The notes below the pieces were generated by a model, which was not told where the DNA came from, made no database searches, and worked only from the letters and a program-made list of their open reading frames with translations. DNA of 64,000 nt from Channallabes apus (lineage: Eukaryota; Chordata; Actinopteri; Siluriformes; Clariidae). Every line of letters begins with the position of its first letter. Within the stretch, counting starts at the first letter, position 1. The stretch spans positions 400,001-464,000 of the forward strand of contig CM060112.1 of NCBI GenBank assembly GCA_030522415.1, written 5' to 3'. Positions 1 through 11,223 of the stretch are shown here, piece after piece. Made by a program: the position numbers and the translations under genes.

Positions 1-971
1 TGGACGTAGAGTATTATGGTGAACTGGTATGTTTAGATGCTGTCTTCCTCACTCTCATTTGATCACTCAGGTTTGTTGACGGTGAGGTGATTGTTTGCTT
101 TACATCTCAGTTCCCCCTCATGTTTGTGTTTCCTTCTGGCTCTCCCTTTTAGTTATGATGTCATAGTTAGTCCTGCCGGAGTCCCTGCTTGCACTCTACA
201 GTAAATATACATTCACATTAGACATTGTGACTGTGACCATACCTAATTGCAATCTCTCCTCCTCTTCTCTTCCTCCCCCTCTTTCTCTTTCCTCTCTCCC
301 CCTGTCTCCCCCTTTCACTCTTTCTCTCTCTCTCTCTGTCGAGCTACACATGTGGTTCCTGAGCTGCCAGTGATCCAGACTCCCTCTGCCCTCCGGACCT
401 GTCTGATCCATCCTGGTGCCCGGTTTCTGGTTGGAGGTCTCATCGCATGGATGCCCCGTGTGTCTCTTTAGGATGCGTCTGGTGTCTGGGGATGATTCTC
501 TCTACTTAGAAGACGGTTCTGGCCTTGACTGGTGTTGTCAGCTGTTTCTCTGAGGACTTGACAATTCGATAGTTTAGGACTGGAACTTTCTACAAGTCTA
601 TCTGAGTCTCCAATAACTACTGGACTCCATTTTAACATCAATTAACATCAACTATTATAGCTGAACTGCTGCCACCTAACACACTGTATAAATGCAGATC
701 ATTTCCTGCTATCTGTTTCACCCAGATGAGCATGGGTTCCCTGTTGAGTCTGGTTCCTCTCAAGGTTTCTTCCTATTACCATCTCAGGGAGTTTTTCCTT
801 GCCACTGTCGCCCTCGGGCTTGCTCACCAGGGACTATCTTAACATTTTGATTCATACACATTCACATTCCATACAAACTTAAATAATTCTTTTGATTGTG
901 TAAAGCTGTTTTGAGACAATGTCAATTGTTAAAAGCACTATACAAATAAAACTGAATTGAATTGAATTGAA
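1..971 (+). mobile_element. L2 LINE (family A), 3' UTR only
   Basis: The stretch matches almost base for base the 3' UTR that follows the L2 reading frames at 13507, 33923 (minus strand) and 42061. It ends in a (TTGAA)n tail preceded by the short hairpin and GCGCTATACAAATAAA-type end shared by all copies of this family (one base differs here). The coding part would lie left of the window, so total length is unknown. The pyrimidine-rich tract at 255-340 belongs to the family UTR. Confidence 0.85.
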
Positions 972-1202
972 TGTACAGTGTCGGGTCAGTCTGGTGCTTT
1001 TATTGAAGGGATAATGACAGATAAATTTTTTTTTTTTTGGGTGAACAATTTCTTTTTATGTTTTTTGAGTTGTCGCTGTTCAGTAGAAAATAATAAGTTC
1101 ACCAATTTACAGTATGATCTTTCAATTTAACAAGTGTAATGTAAACAAGTTAGTTATTATGAGTATGGAAAACATCTTTTCCTATATTTGTTTCTGCTTC
1201 AG

Positions 1203-1325
1203 GAGTCAGTGTGTTCTGAGACAGTGAGAGTAGAGGACGGGACAGATTCAGGACCAGGAGAGAGCCGGAGACAGCAGGACAAAGAGATGATAATTCAGCA
1301 CCAGCACAGGGAGCCCAGTTTTTAG
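1203..1325 (+). CDS. Candidate terminal exon of an unidentified host gene
   Basis: A pyrimidine-rich stretch ending in TTCTGCTTCAG at 1192-1202 is a good splice acceptor. Reading from 1203 in one frame gives 40 codons without a stop and then TAG at 1323-1325. An AATAAA signal follows at 1391-1396. The peptide (ESVCSETV at its start, HQHREPSF at its end) is hydrophilic and I do not recognise it. The piece lies between two transposons and resembles no repeat elsewhere in the window. It could be a chance open frame; a 40-codon run is not rare. Confidence 0.22.
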   Translation, partial: ESVCSETVRVEDGTDSGPGESRRQQDKEMIIQHQHREPSF

Positions 1326-1589
1326 TTTAGATCTCATGTTTACATTTTATTGTATGTTGATGGTTTGACTGTAAACAACATAAACAATGCAATAAATAAT
1401 TTTTGAAAAATCTGCTTTGTCATTGAACCTGAGAAAAACTTTGTAAATAACCATAACGCCGCCGTCTCCATGCTACAGTAATAATGATAGAAGTGAAGTG
1501 TTTCACTGTGGGGACACACTGTATCTTTATTAGTACAATTTGACCATATTATTTGTGTCCGCCCCTATTGTTAAATGAAATTTACGCCC

Positions 1590-1655
<66 letters not shown>

Positions 1656-1818
1656 ACATTCTCTCTCTCGAGATCTGTTTCTTCCTATCCACTGAGAGGA
1701 ATGAGTGAGGACTAATGAGATGGGCAGTGACCTTACACCAGGCATTGAATAGTGTGTGTGTGTGTGTGTGTGTGTCCTGAGGGAAGGTGTTATTGATCCA
1801 CATGTTGTGTGTAATTTA
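1326..1818. other. Spacer with a 3'-UTR-like start and CA/GT arrays
   Basis: Contains the AATAAA at 1391, a (CA)n array at 1592-1648 and a (GT)n array at 1752-1775. The arrays lie in opposite orientation about 100 bases apart, so they could pair. No gene seen. Confidence 0.6.
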
Positions 1819-1820
1819 TA

Positions 1821-3095
1821 CAAACCGGATTCCAAAAAAGTTGGGACACTAAACAAATTGTGAATAAAAACTGAATGCAATGATGTGGAGATGGCAAATG
1901 TCAATATTTTATTCAGAATAGAACATAAATCACCGAACAAAAGTTTAAATTGAGAAAATGTATCATTTTATGGGAAAAATATGGTGAATCAAAATGTCAT
2001 GGTGTAAACAAATCCCAAAAAGTTGGGACAAGGCCATTTTTACCACTGTGTGGCATCTCCCCTTCTTCTTACAACACTCAACAGACGTCTGGGGACCGAG
2101 GAGACCAGTTTCTCAAGTTTAGAAATAGGAATGCTCTCCCATTCTTGTCTAATACAGGCCTCTAACTGTTCAATCGTCTTGGGCCTTCTTTGTCGCACCT
2201 TCCTCTTTATGATGCGCCAAATGTTCTCTATAGGGGAAAGATCTGGACTGCAGACTGGCCATTTCAGTACCCGGATCCTTCTCCTACGCAGCCATGATGT
2301 TGTGATTGATGCAGAATGTGGTCTGGCATTATCTTGTTGAAAAATGCAGGGTCTTCCCTGAAAGAGATGACGTCTGGATGGGAGCATATGTTGTTCTAGA
2401 ACCTGAATATATTTTTCTGCATTGATGGTGCCTTTCCAGACATGCAAGCTGCCCATGCCACACGCACTCATGCAACCCCATACCATCAGAGATGCAGGCT
2501 TCTGAACTGAGCGTTGATAACAACTTGGGTTGTCCTTGTCCTCTTTGGTCCGGATGACATGGCGTCCCACATTTCCAACAAGAACTTCGAATCGTGACTC
2601 GTCTGACCACAGAACAGTCTTCCATTTTGCCACACTCCATTTTAAATGATCCCTGGCCCAATGAAAACGCCTGTGCTTGTGGATCTTGCTTAGAAATGGC
2701 TTCTTCTTTGCACTGTAGAGTTTCAGCTGGCGACGGCGGATGGCACGGTGGATTGTGTTCACTGACGATGGTTTCTGGAAGTATTCCTGAGCCCATTCTG
2801 TGATTTCCTTTACAGTAGTATTCCTGTTTGTGGTGCAGTGTCGTTTAAGGGCCCGGAGATCACGGGCATCCAGTATGGTTTTACGCCCTTGACCCTTACG
2901 CACAGAGATTGTTCCAGATTCTCTGAATCTTCGGATGATATTATGCACAGTTGATGATGATAACTGCAAAGTCTTTGCAATTTTTCGCTGGGTGACACCT
3001 TTCTGATATTGCTCCACTATCTTTCTGCACAACATTGTGGGAATTGGTGATCCTCTACCCATCTTGGCTTCTGAGAGACACTGCCACTCTGAGAA
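1821..3095 (-). mobile_element. Tc1/mariner transposon, one end missing
   Basis: The left end follows a TA at 1819-1820 and begins CAAACCGGATTCC, with AAAAAAGTTGGGAC-type sequence repeated at about 1837 and 2013. Such repeated binding-site-like blocks are typical of Tc1 termini. The transposase lies on the minus strand. The right side is cut at about 3095-3107, where Rex1 coding sequence on the plus strand begins, so the terminal repeat upstream of the gene is absent. The element probably cannot transpose from this locus despite its open transposase. Confidence 0.85.
2040..3062 (-). CDS. Tc1-like transposase, DD34E, uninterrupted
   Basis: A 340-residue frame, the usual length for a Tc1 transposase, starts at a Met at 3062 (MGRGSPIPT). 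The open frame runs further upstream, but that part is read through unrelated flanking DNA. The N-terminal third has two helix-turn-helix DNA-binding modules (SSSTVHNIIRRF is in the first). The catalytic DDE core shows WSDESRF, then QQDNARPH, then LSPIENIW. I count 34 residues between the second Asp and the Glu, so DD34E. The enzyme would act in the nucleus, cutting at the inverted repeats and inserting at TA. No stop or frameshift is visible, but its 5'-side inverted repeat is gone. Family assignment is firm; activity is unknown. Confidence 0.85.
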   Translation of the reverse strand: MGRGSPIPTMLCRKIVEQYQKGVTQRKIAKTLQLSSSTVHNIIRRFRESGTISVRKGQGRKTILDARDLRALKRHCTTNRNTTVKEITEWAQEYFQKPSSVNTIHRAIRRRQLKLYSAKKKPFLSKIHKHRRFHWARDHLKWSVAKWKTVLWSDESRFEVLVGNVGRHVIRTKEDKDNPSCYQRSVQKPASLMVWGCMSACGMGSLHVWKGTINAEKYIQVLEQHMLPSRRHLFQGRPCIFQQDNARPHSASITTSWLRRRRIRVLKWPVCSPDLSPIENIWRIIKRKVRQRRPKTIEQLEACIRQEWESIPISKLEKLVSSVPRRLLSVVRRRGDATQW

Positions 3096-3106
3096 GCAGA
3101 GCTCTG

Positions 3107-3327
3107 GGAATCTGGAGAACTGGTGCCAGAGGAACAATCTCCTCCTGAACGTCAGTAAGACAAAGGAGCTGATAGTGAACTTTTGTACAAAGCAGGAGAG
3201 GAACTACCAGACCCCCATCATCAACAGGAGCCCAGTGGAGAGAGTGGACAGCTTCAGATACCTTGGTGTTCACATCACACAGGACCTGTCATGGTCCTGT
3301 CACATCAACACCGTGGTGAAGAGGTGA
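3107..3327 (+). pseudogene. Rex1 LINE reverse transcriptase fragment
   Basis: About 73 codons read NLENWCQRNNLLLNVSKTKE through RYLGVHITQDLSWSCHINT, nearly identical to the Rex1 protein encoded on the minus strand at 53106-55853. This is the region just C-terminal to the FADD catalytic block. Both ends are abrupt: the Tc1 element lies on the left and a minisatellite grows out of the right edge. It is a dead fragment. Confidence 0.85.
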
Positions 3328-3474
3328 TGAGGTGAAGAGGTGAAGAGGTGATGAGGTGAAGAGGTGAAGAGGTGAAGAGGTGATGAGGTGAAGAGGTGAA
3401 GAGGTGATGAGGTGAAGAGGTGATGAGGTGATGAGGTGAAGAGGTGATGAGGTGAAGAGGTGATGAGGTGAGAG
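3320..3474 (+). repeat. GAGGTGAW minisatellite, about 19 units
   Basis: Tandem 8-base units GAGGTGAA and GAGGTGAT alternate irregularly. The first unit overlaps the end of the Rex1 fragment, where the coding sequence reads GTGGTGAAGAGG, so the array seems to have grown from it. Confidence 0.9.
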
Positions 3475-4272
3475 TAGAGAAGGTGTTTATGTGAGGAACA
3501 TTCCTGGGATTTGAGTTACGCAGCTGATGAAGTGCATTTTCTGAGCGTTAAAGCCACCTGGCTGTAGGTCACACCAGCGAGGTGTCGGAGTGTCGAGTAG
3601 AAACTCTAAGTAGGAGCTGTACACTAACATCTAGACCAGTGTCCCCCCCCCAACCCCCCCCCCCCCTCACCTTTGCATCTAATAAACACTGCAAAACTAG
3701 CAACAACCCACCCCGAGGTGATGTAACTAAAAACTTAAAAACAGTGGATTTATTAATACCGAGTTACTCAGACTTACTCGAGGTGATGAAAACGAGACGC
3801 AGATCTTCCTCATTCACTGGTTGGATTTATAATAATAATAATATTAAAGTAATAACGACATTTTTGTTAAAAGGTTGAGTGAGTCGTTGTTAATCAGTAA
3901 GATGAAGCTGTACTTTGATTCAGTGTGTATTTCACCCTCAGAGTGGATGAACGATTTCTCGCCTGGTCTTTAATTCTCTTCACATCTCCTCATTAATTAT
4001 CTCCATGTCTCTCTGCGTGGCCGTTTCTTCCCCTTCACTTGCCTGAGAATGAGATACAGGTCATGCGTGTGTCTCCCCGGTGTGTGGCTCGTGCAGCCAT
4101 GTGTGTGTCTGTGTGTGTGTGTGTGTGTGTGTGTTAAATCAGATTGATTAGCAGCGTGAGGTTGCGGCTCCCGGGGGACGTCTGTGCTACGGTGGGGGGA
4201 AGCGAGAGCCTATAATTGCTGCTCGCGAGGTCTCGGTGCTGCTCCTAACACTCCACTATAACTCCAGTGTGT

Positions 4273-4312
<40 letters not shown>

Positions 4313-5240
4313 CTATACAATGTGGTTCAATTGCTCTATTTTATTGACACTATCTTGTTTTCTCTCCTACAGAAAAGAGGAAATGATTTACAGACTTTAA
4401 CAAATGAAGCTGAGAGATTTAGTTATGAATATTTAGACACAATCTGTCTGCTTAGCCCCGCCCCCTCAGGTCTCTGGAATTATCCATCCACTCACTTTTA
4501 GTTCACCGCTCTAAACCACTTGGCCCTGCCCCTTTCTTTCTCTACAGCTCTCTGTAGATGTCTACTTAGTCCCGCCCACTCAGATTTCTGGAGTCGTCCA
4601 CAAGACTGCGCTAATTCAGCTAGCTAGAGTCGTCCATTATGCCCCGCCCCTAATCACCTGGGGGTCAAGCAAATCACCCTCTCAGCTTTGGTGTCTAATC
4701 CACATGTTGCAGCCGCTGTTACTTAACTGAAGGTAAACCTGTATACTTAGCCACACCCCTTATTTGTTGTGTTGTTAAATTGCTCCCTTATACCCCTATC
4801 TCACTTGTGTGGTTTGACTCACGGTGAGATGCGGTGTAAGGGCACAGTGAGTTGCTGTAGTGTTAGAAATAGAAAAGACTTGGAGACACGCTGTTAGAGG
4901 AAAATAATCACCATCAGGGAGCTAACTAACACACGGGACACACATGTTACATTTTAGTCTACACGTGTTGATCACAGCAGTGTGTGAACATCTGCAGACA
5001 TTTTGCAGACTTGCTGTTCATCTGACAATCATGTTGCTCCGCCCCCGAGAGACATCGCTGAAGTGAGAAGGTGTTGGTGTTGACATGCAGCCATGCCGCA
5101 GCGTTACGCTCCAGAGTTACGGTTTAACTAACCACCATATGGCTCCGTACAGACGTGTTCCCCTGTGAACACCAGAGACGTCAAGCAGATCTTCTCAAGT
5201 TTCTAATTTGATGGACATAAAAAGAAGTGATATATATAAA
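3475..5240. other. No gene recognised; simple repeats and GCCCC-rich decayed repeats
   Basis: Holds a poly-C run at 3643-3667, (TG)n arrays at 4097-4134 and 4268-4311, and several diverged blocks containing TAGCCCCGCCCC-like cores at about 4452, 4568, 4637 and 4750. At 4793-4835 there is a copy of the sequence that forms the inverted repeat at 63028-63262. No coding signal was convincing. Confidence 0.55.
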
Positions 5241-5242
5241 AT

Positions 5243-5303
<61 letters not shown>
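5241..5303 (+). repeat. (GATA)n microsatellite
   Basis: About 15 uninterrupted GATA units. Confidence 0.95.
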
Positions 5304-5304
<1 letters not shown>

Positions 5305-5451
5305 CACGTACACTAACATTGAGTCTAAGGTCTTGAGTTTGAAAGGAAAATTGTTGTGGAAGCACCGAAGCTCCTCCTTGTGTCTCGCCATGAGCTGAGA
5401 ACGTGGAGTCCATTGAGCCATTCTGACTCTGACATTGGGACACAAAGACAT

Positions 5452-5501
5452 GCTCTCTCTCTCTCTCTTACTCACACACACACACACACACACACACATT
5501 T
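5452..5501 (+). repeat. (CT)n then (CA)n compound microsatellite
   Basis: A CT run passes into a CA run with one short interruption. Confidence 0.9.
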
Positions 5502-5748
5502 GGTTTCCTGTCCTTGTGAAGCCGTTCCAACCTTCCATTGACACAATCGGAATACATAATAAATCCATCTAATTAACGTTACACTACACTGATATCTTAC
5601 TCTAACTTTAACCCCCGCAGCCAAAAGGAAACATTTCAACTGTCTTATTTTAATTTTAAATAAAAGCTGATGTTTTCCTCGTGGGGACCGTCCTGATGTC
5701 TCCCCGAGGTCAAAACTGTCAGATATTACCAAGATATAAAAACCTTCC

Positions 5749-5776
5749 CACACACATACAGACACACACACATACA

Positions 5777-5816
<40 letters not shown>

Positions 5817-5827
5817 GACACACACAC
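5749..5827 (+). repeat. (CA)n microsatellite with CATACAGA interruptions
   Basis: CA units broken by CATACAGACA at three places. Long open frames here on both strands are low-complexity artefacts. Confidence 0.9.
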
Positions 5828-6070
5828 TGGTGGGAGGAAGAAAGGAAGGAGCAGTGGATGAGTCTGCTGCTAGACATGGGTCTGGTAAACAACTCCGTTC
5901 TCTTCAAAGATCACAAAGAGAAAGTAGGATGAAAAGAAAAGAAAAAGAAGAAATAGATAAGGTTCATTATCCACCAAAGAGCTGGTGTACAACAACAGGG
6001 GAGAGATTCTGTCTGTCATAAAATACTGCAGCTTCCGAACCTGCTGCTTTGGAGAATTGGGGATGTGGGG

Positions 6071-6099
6071 GAGAGACAGAGAGAGAGACAGAGAGAGAC

Positions 6100-6138
<39 letters not shown>

Positions 6139-6139
6139 C

Positions 6140-6170
<31 letters not shown>

Positions 6171-6201
6171 CAGGCAGAGAGAGAGAGAGAGAGAGAGAGA
6201 A
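6071..6201 (+). repeat. (GA)n microsatellite with GACA interruptions
   Basis: Purine-rich GA/GACA array about 130 bases long; no gene around it from 5828 to 6364. Confidence 0.9.
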
Positions 6202-6364
6202 TATAAGTGAACCATTGCTACACAGATACAGTAAATGTAAAATGTGAACTCACAGTAAAAGCAAACACAATTTCGGTTAAATACGAAATAGGGAAAAAAA
6301 GACAAAATTATGGACATGCATAAATTAATGGTAATGTTTCAAACTCTTACAGAACATTTCTGAT

Positions 6365-6900
6365 GTCCACACCAATCAGCCATAACAACGAACCCATCTG
6401 CCTAATATAGTATGGCGCCCCCTTATGCCTATAGATCAGCTCTGCCCCATCGAGGCCCGGACTCCATTAGAGCTCTGAAGTTTCTGGCACCGAACTCAAA
6501 AGCTGCAGATCCTTTAAATCCTGTAAGTGTGTGAGGTGGAGCCTCCATGGATCAGATTTTCTGCAGAAGGAGTCAGCACCTAGAACTCTTTGTCTTGTTC
6601 CTCAAACCATTCTTGAACAATGTATGGAGTGTGTTGGTGTGCATTATCCTGCTGAAATAAGGACACTGCCATCTTTGAACACCATCTCCATGATGTGGTG
6701 TACCTCTGTCTGTAACAGTGTTCAGGTAGGTGGGACATGTCAGAGTAACATCCACATGAACGGCAGAACTCAAGGTTTCCCAGCAGAACATCACTGGTTG
6801 CCCTACCTTGGAGCACTTTTGTCATGTCCTGACCACTACAGACCAGGAACAGCCCACAAGAGCGATTGCTTTGACCCAGTCATCTAGACATCACAATCTG
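6365..6900 (-). pseudogene. Decayed Tc1-like transposase remnant
   Basis: On the minus strand the stretch 6580-6830 reads SLFQQDNAHQHT then IVQEWFEEQDKEF. QQDNA is the second catalytic Asp block of Tc1-type transposases. The flanks keep other pieces of the same element (a CATAAC-type start near 6380 and a DQS-like helix-turn-helix block near 6880), while the middle is deleted. Several stops and frameshifts show that it is dead. It is a different family from the other Tc1 copies in the window. Confidence 0.65.
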
Positions 6901-7478
6901 GCCCTTGTCTCCTAAACAGGTTCAGCCAATCAGAAACATTCAGCACACTCTCTATTCCTTATGAATGAAGTTAGTGTCTGAGGGCTTGTTCTGTTGTGAG
7001 GTCTTAATGTAATGCCGCTCTCCTTTAGCTTAAACTTGCTATTGCTATTTTAAGAAAATAAATATTAATAGTTACCTTTGGGCACATTGTGCATTAAATA
7101 TACACATATTACAGGACCTTAACACATCTCAATGACAACACCAGTGCTGTGTTAATGATATTTCTGTATCTCAGTAGAGAAGGACAGATCATTAGATGTC
7201 ACCTAAATAAATACAATACAATACAAACACTGTTATAAATACTGTTTCATCTCTTTTACCTCCAAGGTTATAGCAGTCCTGGATGTTGTAATTCCTTCTG
7301 AAAATGGCAGATATTTCACTGTACTGAAACCACAGCCTGTTAATCAGATATGGACTCAACATCTGCAAATAACATCTGCAGAGATGCAGAGGCCCCCTGT
7401 ATTAACGGGCATCAGCATCGCGTCTAAACTCTCCATTAATATTATCCCGGCTACTACAGGAGGATTAATTATCATTTG
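6901..7478. other. No gene or repeat recognised
   Basis: AT-rich, with no open frame, tRNA-like or inverted-repeat signal that I could support. Confidence 0.5.
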
Positions 7479-7486
7479 CTTGTAAC

Positions 7487-7921
7487 CAGAGGTGTCAAGT
7501 AACGAAGTACAAATACTGTAAGTAGATATTTTGGGTATCTATACTTTACTGGAGTAATTATTTTTCAGCTGAATTTTTACTTCTACTCCTTACATTTTAA
7601 AAACAGCCTCGTTACTCAATTTTTATGATCAGAACGCGCAACACCCCCCCCCACCCCCCCCCCCCGGTCGCATGATAAGAACGCGCACAACGCCCCCCTC
7701 CAACAACCCCCCCCCCTCGCATGATAGAAAGCGAGACCTTAATGCTTTTGTCGCCCCTCACGGTACTTTTACTTTTATACTTTAAGTAGTTTTGAAACCA
7801 GTACTTTTAAACTTTTACTTAAGTAAAAAGCTTGGGTTGATACTTCAACTTGTAGTATTTTTGAACCCTAGCATCTATACCTCTACTCAAGTAATGAATG
7901 TGAATACTTTTGACACCACTG
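7487..7921. mobile_element. Non-autonomous hAT element (CAGAGGTG family), complete
   Basis: A 435-base element flanked by the exact 8-base duplication CTTGTAAC (7479-7486 and 7922-7929). Its ends are CAGAGGTGTCAAG and the complement CAGTGGTGTCAAA. Eight-base duplications are the hAT signature. The arms are rich in AAGTA motifs, the middle holds poly-C runs (7640-7720), and there is no coding capacity. Relatives lie at 48212 and 60966. Confidence 0.85.
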
Positions 7922-7929
7922 CTTGTAAC

Positions 7930-7965
7930 CTGCATAGACATTCTTTCTCTTTCTCAATTACTCAC

Positions 7966-8005
<40 letters not shown>

Positions 8006-8905
8006 CACTTTTTGTTTTTTTAAGTTACAATTTTTAAATATTATTTTCACTGTTTTTGCAGACTGAGGGCTATTTCACATTAGGCATGATTGATTTGTTC
8101 TCTGCTCAGGAACGATTGCTCTTCCCTCCGCACTCCCTCATTGGCCAGCGTTCAGATTGTTTTTTTTCTCTCTCTGTTCTTGTGCACAATTGCGGAATTT
8201 TTCCCCCTCCGACACAGCAGGTGGCAGTATGCGCCTACTTGGTTTGTGAGCCGCCATTAAATATAAGACAAGAGAACAAGGAAATTACCCATTACGCTAT
8301 GTCTAATTTAATGGATATTTTGTAAAAAATTTGAAGAGTGACACTGTCACGCTGTGTATGTCAGAAGATGAGATTGGCGCGTGCTACACGCGCAGGGACG
8401 GCACTGATGACAATAATGTCTAAACAACAATCTACTTATGTGTTCAGGTACGATTGGCTTCAATATCTGATTTAATCCGTGCCCAAGTACGCTGCACTGT
8501 ACAGTACCATCTCTTCCAGCGGACAAAGTGTCTTCTCACTGATCAAAATTAATCAAACTTTGGGGTTAAGCGTTTGTGGAAACAATCCCAGGCCCTAATG
8601 TGAAAGTGCACTTTCTCTTTGCCCCATGGCTCCAGTCCTGCATGACTGTTGTGTTGTTCTCACTTGATCAAGTAGGAATATAAACAGTGATATGTTTTTT
8701 TTTGTGTATGATTAAATGTTCCTATAAATACGCATATTTCCTCCTTTTGATAATTTCTCAGGACATTGATCTCCTTAACACTATTATGCCCATTTGAATT
8801 AGTCTCCATTGTTTGAGTCCACACATTTGGTGTGTGAGTGTGAGAGGTTTATTTATTTTAGTGTAAAAACATTCAGATAAAGTCAAGTGTAAAAAAATAC
8901 AAATA
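7930..8905. other. No gene recognised; (CA)n array
   Basis: A (CA)n array lies at 7967-8002. The 89-codon open frame at 8056-8325 has no recognisable domain and is not supported. Confidence 0.5.
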
Positions 8906-9527
8906 CAGTGAGACCTCGGATTGCAAGCGTGGTTCGCTGCGAGCGTTCCACAAGACGAGCAAAGATTTGCTCAATCGAGTGTCATTAGAGACATTTCTTG
9001 TTTATTTTTCCAAACCCCCCCCCCCCCAGTGTTTCCATTGTGTGTGTGCGTGCGTGTGTGTGAAAAGAGTGGAGGAAGGGTAACTGTGTAAAGGGGAGAG
9101 GGGGAGGGGCTCCTTACTTTAGCTTCACACACACACATACACACACACACACATACAGTACACACATACACACACACAAACGCACACACATACACACACA
9201 CACAAACGCACACACATACACACACACACATACAGTACACACATACACACACACATACACACACACATACAGTACGCAGCGTCCAAACGCATGCACAAAA
9301 GGAAACACTTATCTGTCTGGATTTATTTTTACTTTTTTTTAAGGTAAAGTGCAGGTTAATTTTTTTTTTACTTAATAATTTGCATGAATTATTTTTATCA
9401 ATTAATTTTTTGGGGCCGTGGAACGAATAATTTGAGTTTCCATTATTTCTTATGGGAAAATATGATTTGGTTTTGAAATACGAGCCGCTTCCGCAATGAA
9501 TTATGCTCGTAATCCAAGGTTCCACTG
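8906..9527. mobile_element. pogo-like MITE (CAGTGRRACCTCGG ends), TA target
   Basis: Flanked by TA (8904-8905 and 9528-9529). Left end CAGTGAGACCTCGGATT, right end the complement of CAGTGGAACCTTGGATT. A second copy of the family lies at 46088-47082 with the same inner blocks (GACGAGCAAAGATTT near the left end, CGAGCCGCTTCCG near the right). The interior holds poly-C and a (CA)n/CATACA array at 9126-9271. TA duplication and CAGTG start fit the pogo/Tigger branch of Tc1/mariner; no transposase is present. Confidence 0.75.
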
Positions 9528-9529
9528 TA

Positions 9530-9663
9530 CATGAAGGATATTTGGGGATTTTGGACATTACATTAATGAGCCCAAAGAAAAGCTTTTCTGGTGGAAACAC
9601 AATTGTAGTTCTTTAGATTTCATGCAACAGGATGGTGCTGGTTAAGTACAAGTACTGAATTTA

Positions 9664-9701
<38 letters not shown>

Positions 9702-9796
9702 AGCTAATTGCTATGTCAGGTGTTCTGCTATTTAATAGAAATGACGCCACATATCCAACTTTATACGTGATAAAGTGAAGGGAATATATACAGCTT

Positions 9797-9838
<42 letters not shown>

Positions 9839-10012
9839 CAGCAGCTGTCCTTTACTAGGCCTCTTTACAAAGCCACGCTGACGTTTGTCTCGGCTTTTGT
9901 ACAGGTTCGACCTTTAGGCTGCTCTGTTTAAAGGCCAACAAAAACACAGGAAGCAGCAGAGCGAGGTGGAAAGCAAAGAGGAAATGGATAATGAGGAGAC
10001 GGCTGAGAGAAC

Positions 10013-10060
<48 letters not shown>

Positions 10061-10182
10061 GGAGGGAGGGAGGGAGAGAGAGAGGGAGAGAGAGAGAGAG
10101 GGAGAGAGAGAGAGAGAGGGAGGGAGAGAGAGAGAGAGGGAGGGAGAGAGAGAGGGAGGGAGGGAGAGAGAGGGAGGGAGGG

Positions 10183-10213
<31 letters not shown>

Positions 10214-11222
10214 GAGAGGGAGGGAGAGAGAGGGAGGGAGAGATGAGGCAGGAGGAGACCAGACACTAATGGGGAGCCCTATTATGGACTAAATGAATGA
10301 CATAATTGGAGGATGTAAACTCATTAGCAGTGGTTTAACTGACAAGATGTTAGTGCCCATGTTAACACCTCCTCTCTACCACACTGTAATTAACCATGAG
10401 AGACAGACAAAGAGAGACAAAGAGAGAGCGAGAGAGAGAGATGAAATGAAGCAGGAAAGGAGAAGAAGTTTTATTCAACATGTTTACACAAACAGGAATC
10501 AATAATCAAGATTAATTTTATATCGTCGTGACATGTCAGTAATTTGTACGTTGTGTTTCATTCTCTTCAGGAACATTATCTTAATTTTCACTGAAAAGAT
10601 TCCTGCGAAATTCGAAGTGTCTGAGCTCCACAACACTGTCCATAAAGAATGTTTTATAAATCCTCATGTACAAGGTGGAAATGAGGTCTTTACTCGACTT
10701 CAAACATAAACATTCATTTCTATCATGTTTCTATTTGATATGATTTTAAGATGTGATTGTAGGTAATAAGGAAGGGACTGTACTCTCACCCTCTACTCCT
10801 CTACTGCTGTCACACCGATACGAATTAAATACAAGAGACTGAATGAGTTTAGGTCAGTATAATACAGACAGCAGTGCTACAGCCTCACAGAGTGATCACA
10901 AGCAGCTTATCTCAGCTTACCTTCTAATGCCTGATAAATTGACACACTTGTCCATCAACATCACTCTATCACCAGTATAACACACCAGGGTCAGGCTGAC
11001 TCTTACTTCTGCATTATGTCAGTGATGTATCTGTGTGTGCTTTGAGTCCTTTCTCCCAGATTGCGTCTGTGCTGGTCAGGTAGGTCTTTGGTTAGTTTTT
11101 CTCTTCTTGTTTTTTCACCTGTGGTGGAGCTTATTGGGATTTATTTATACTGCATATGAAAGTGTTGATTCTGCCCTTTTCTGTATTTTTCCCCCTCTGG
11201 TTATGTTGCCTTTGCATCTTGT
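9530..11222. other. No gene recognised; several microsatellites
   Basis: Holds (CT)n at 9668-9699, (TG)n at 9798-9838, (TA)n at 10014-10042 running into a 200-base GA/GGGA array to 10240, and a GA tract at 10396-10440. The rest shows no coding or repeat signal that I can name. Confidence 0.6.
10014..10242 (+). repeat. (TA)n plus GA/GGGA purine array
   Basis: About 14 TA units followed by about 200 bases of GAGAGA and GGGAGGGA units on one strand. Such long polypurine tracts can form triplex structures. Open frames here are artefacts. Confidence 0.9.
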
Positions 11223-11223
11223 T

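Noticed and set aside
196..411. A 71-codon minus-strand frame (MDQTGPEGRGSLDHWQLRNH) found also at 33471 and 42298
   Set aside because: It lies antisense in the L2 3' UTR and recurs only because the UTR is repeated. It contains low-complexity RERERER sequence and no domain.
1530..1940. 136-codon frame on the minus strand
   Set aside because: Mostly translation of the (CA)n array and the Tc1 end.
3320..3474. CRISPR array
   Set aside because: Direct tandem 8-base units without spacers in a eukaryotic, transposon-rich context.
5195..5932. Several overlapping 60-120 codon frames
   Set aside because: They consist of translated (GATA)n and (CA)n repeats.
9928..10292. Frames of 108-112 codons on both strands
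   Set aside because: Translation of the GA/GGGA array.
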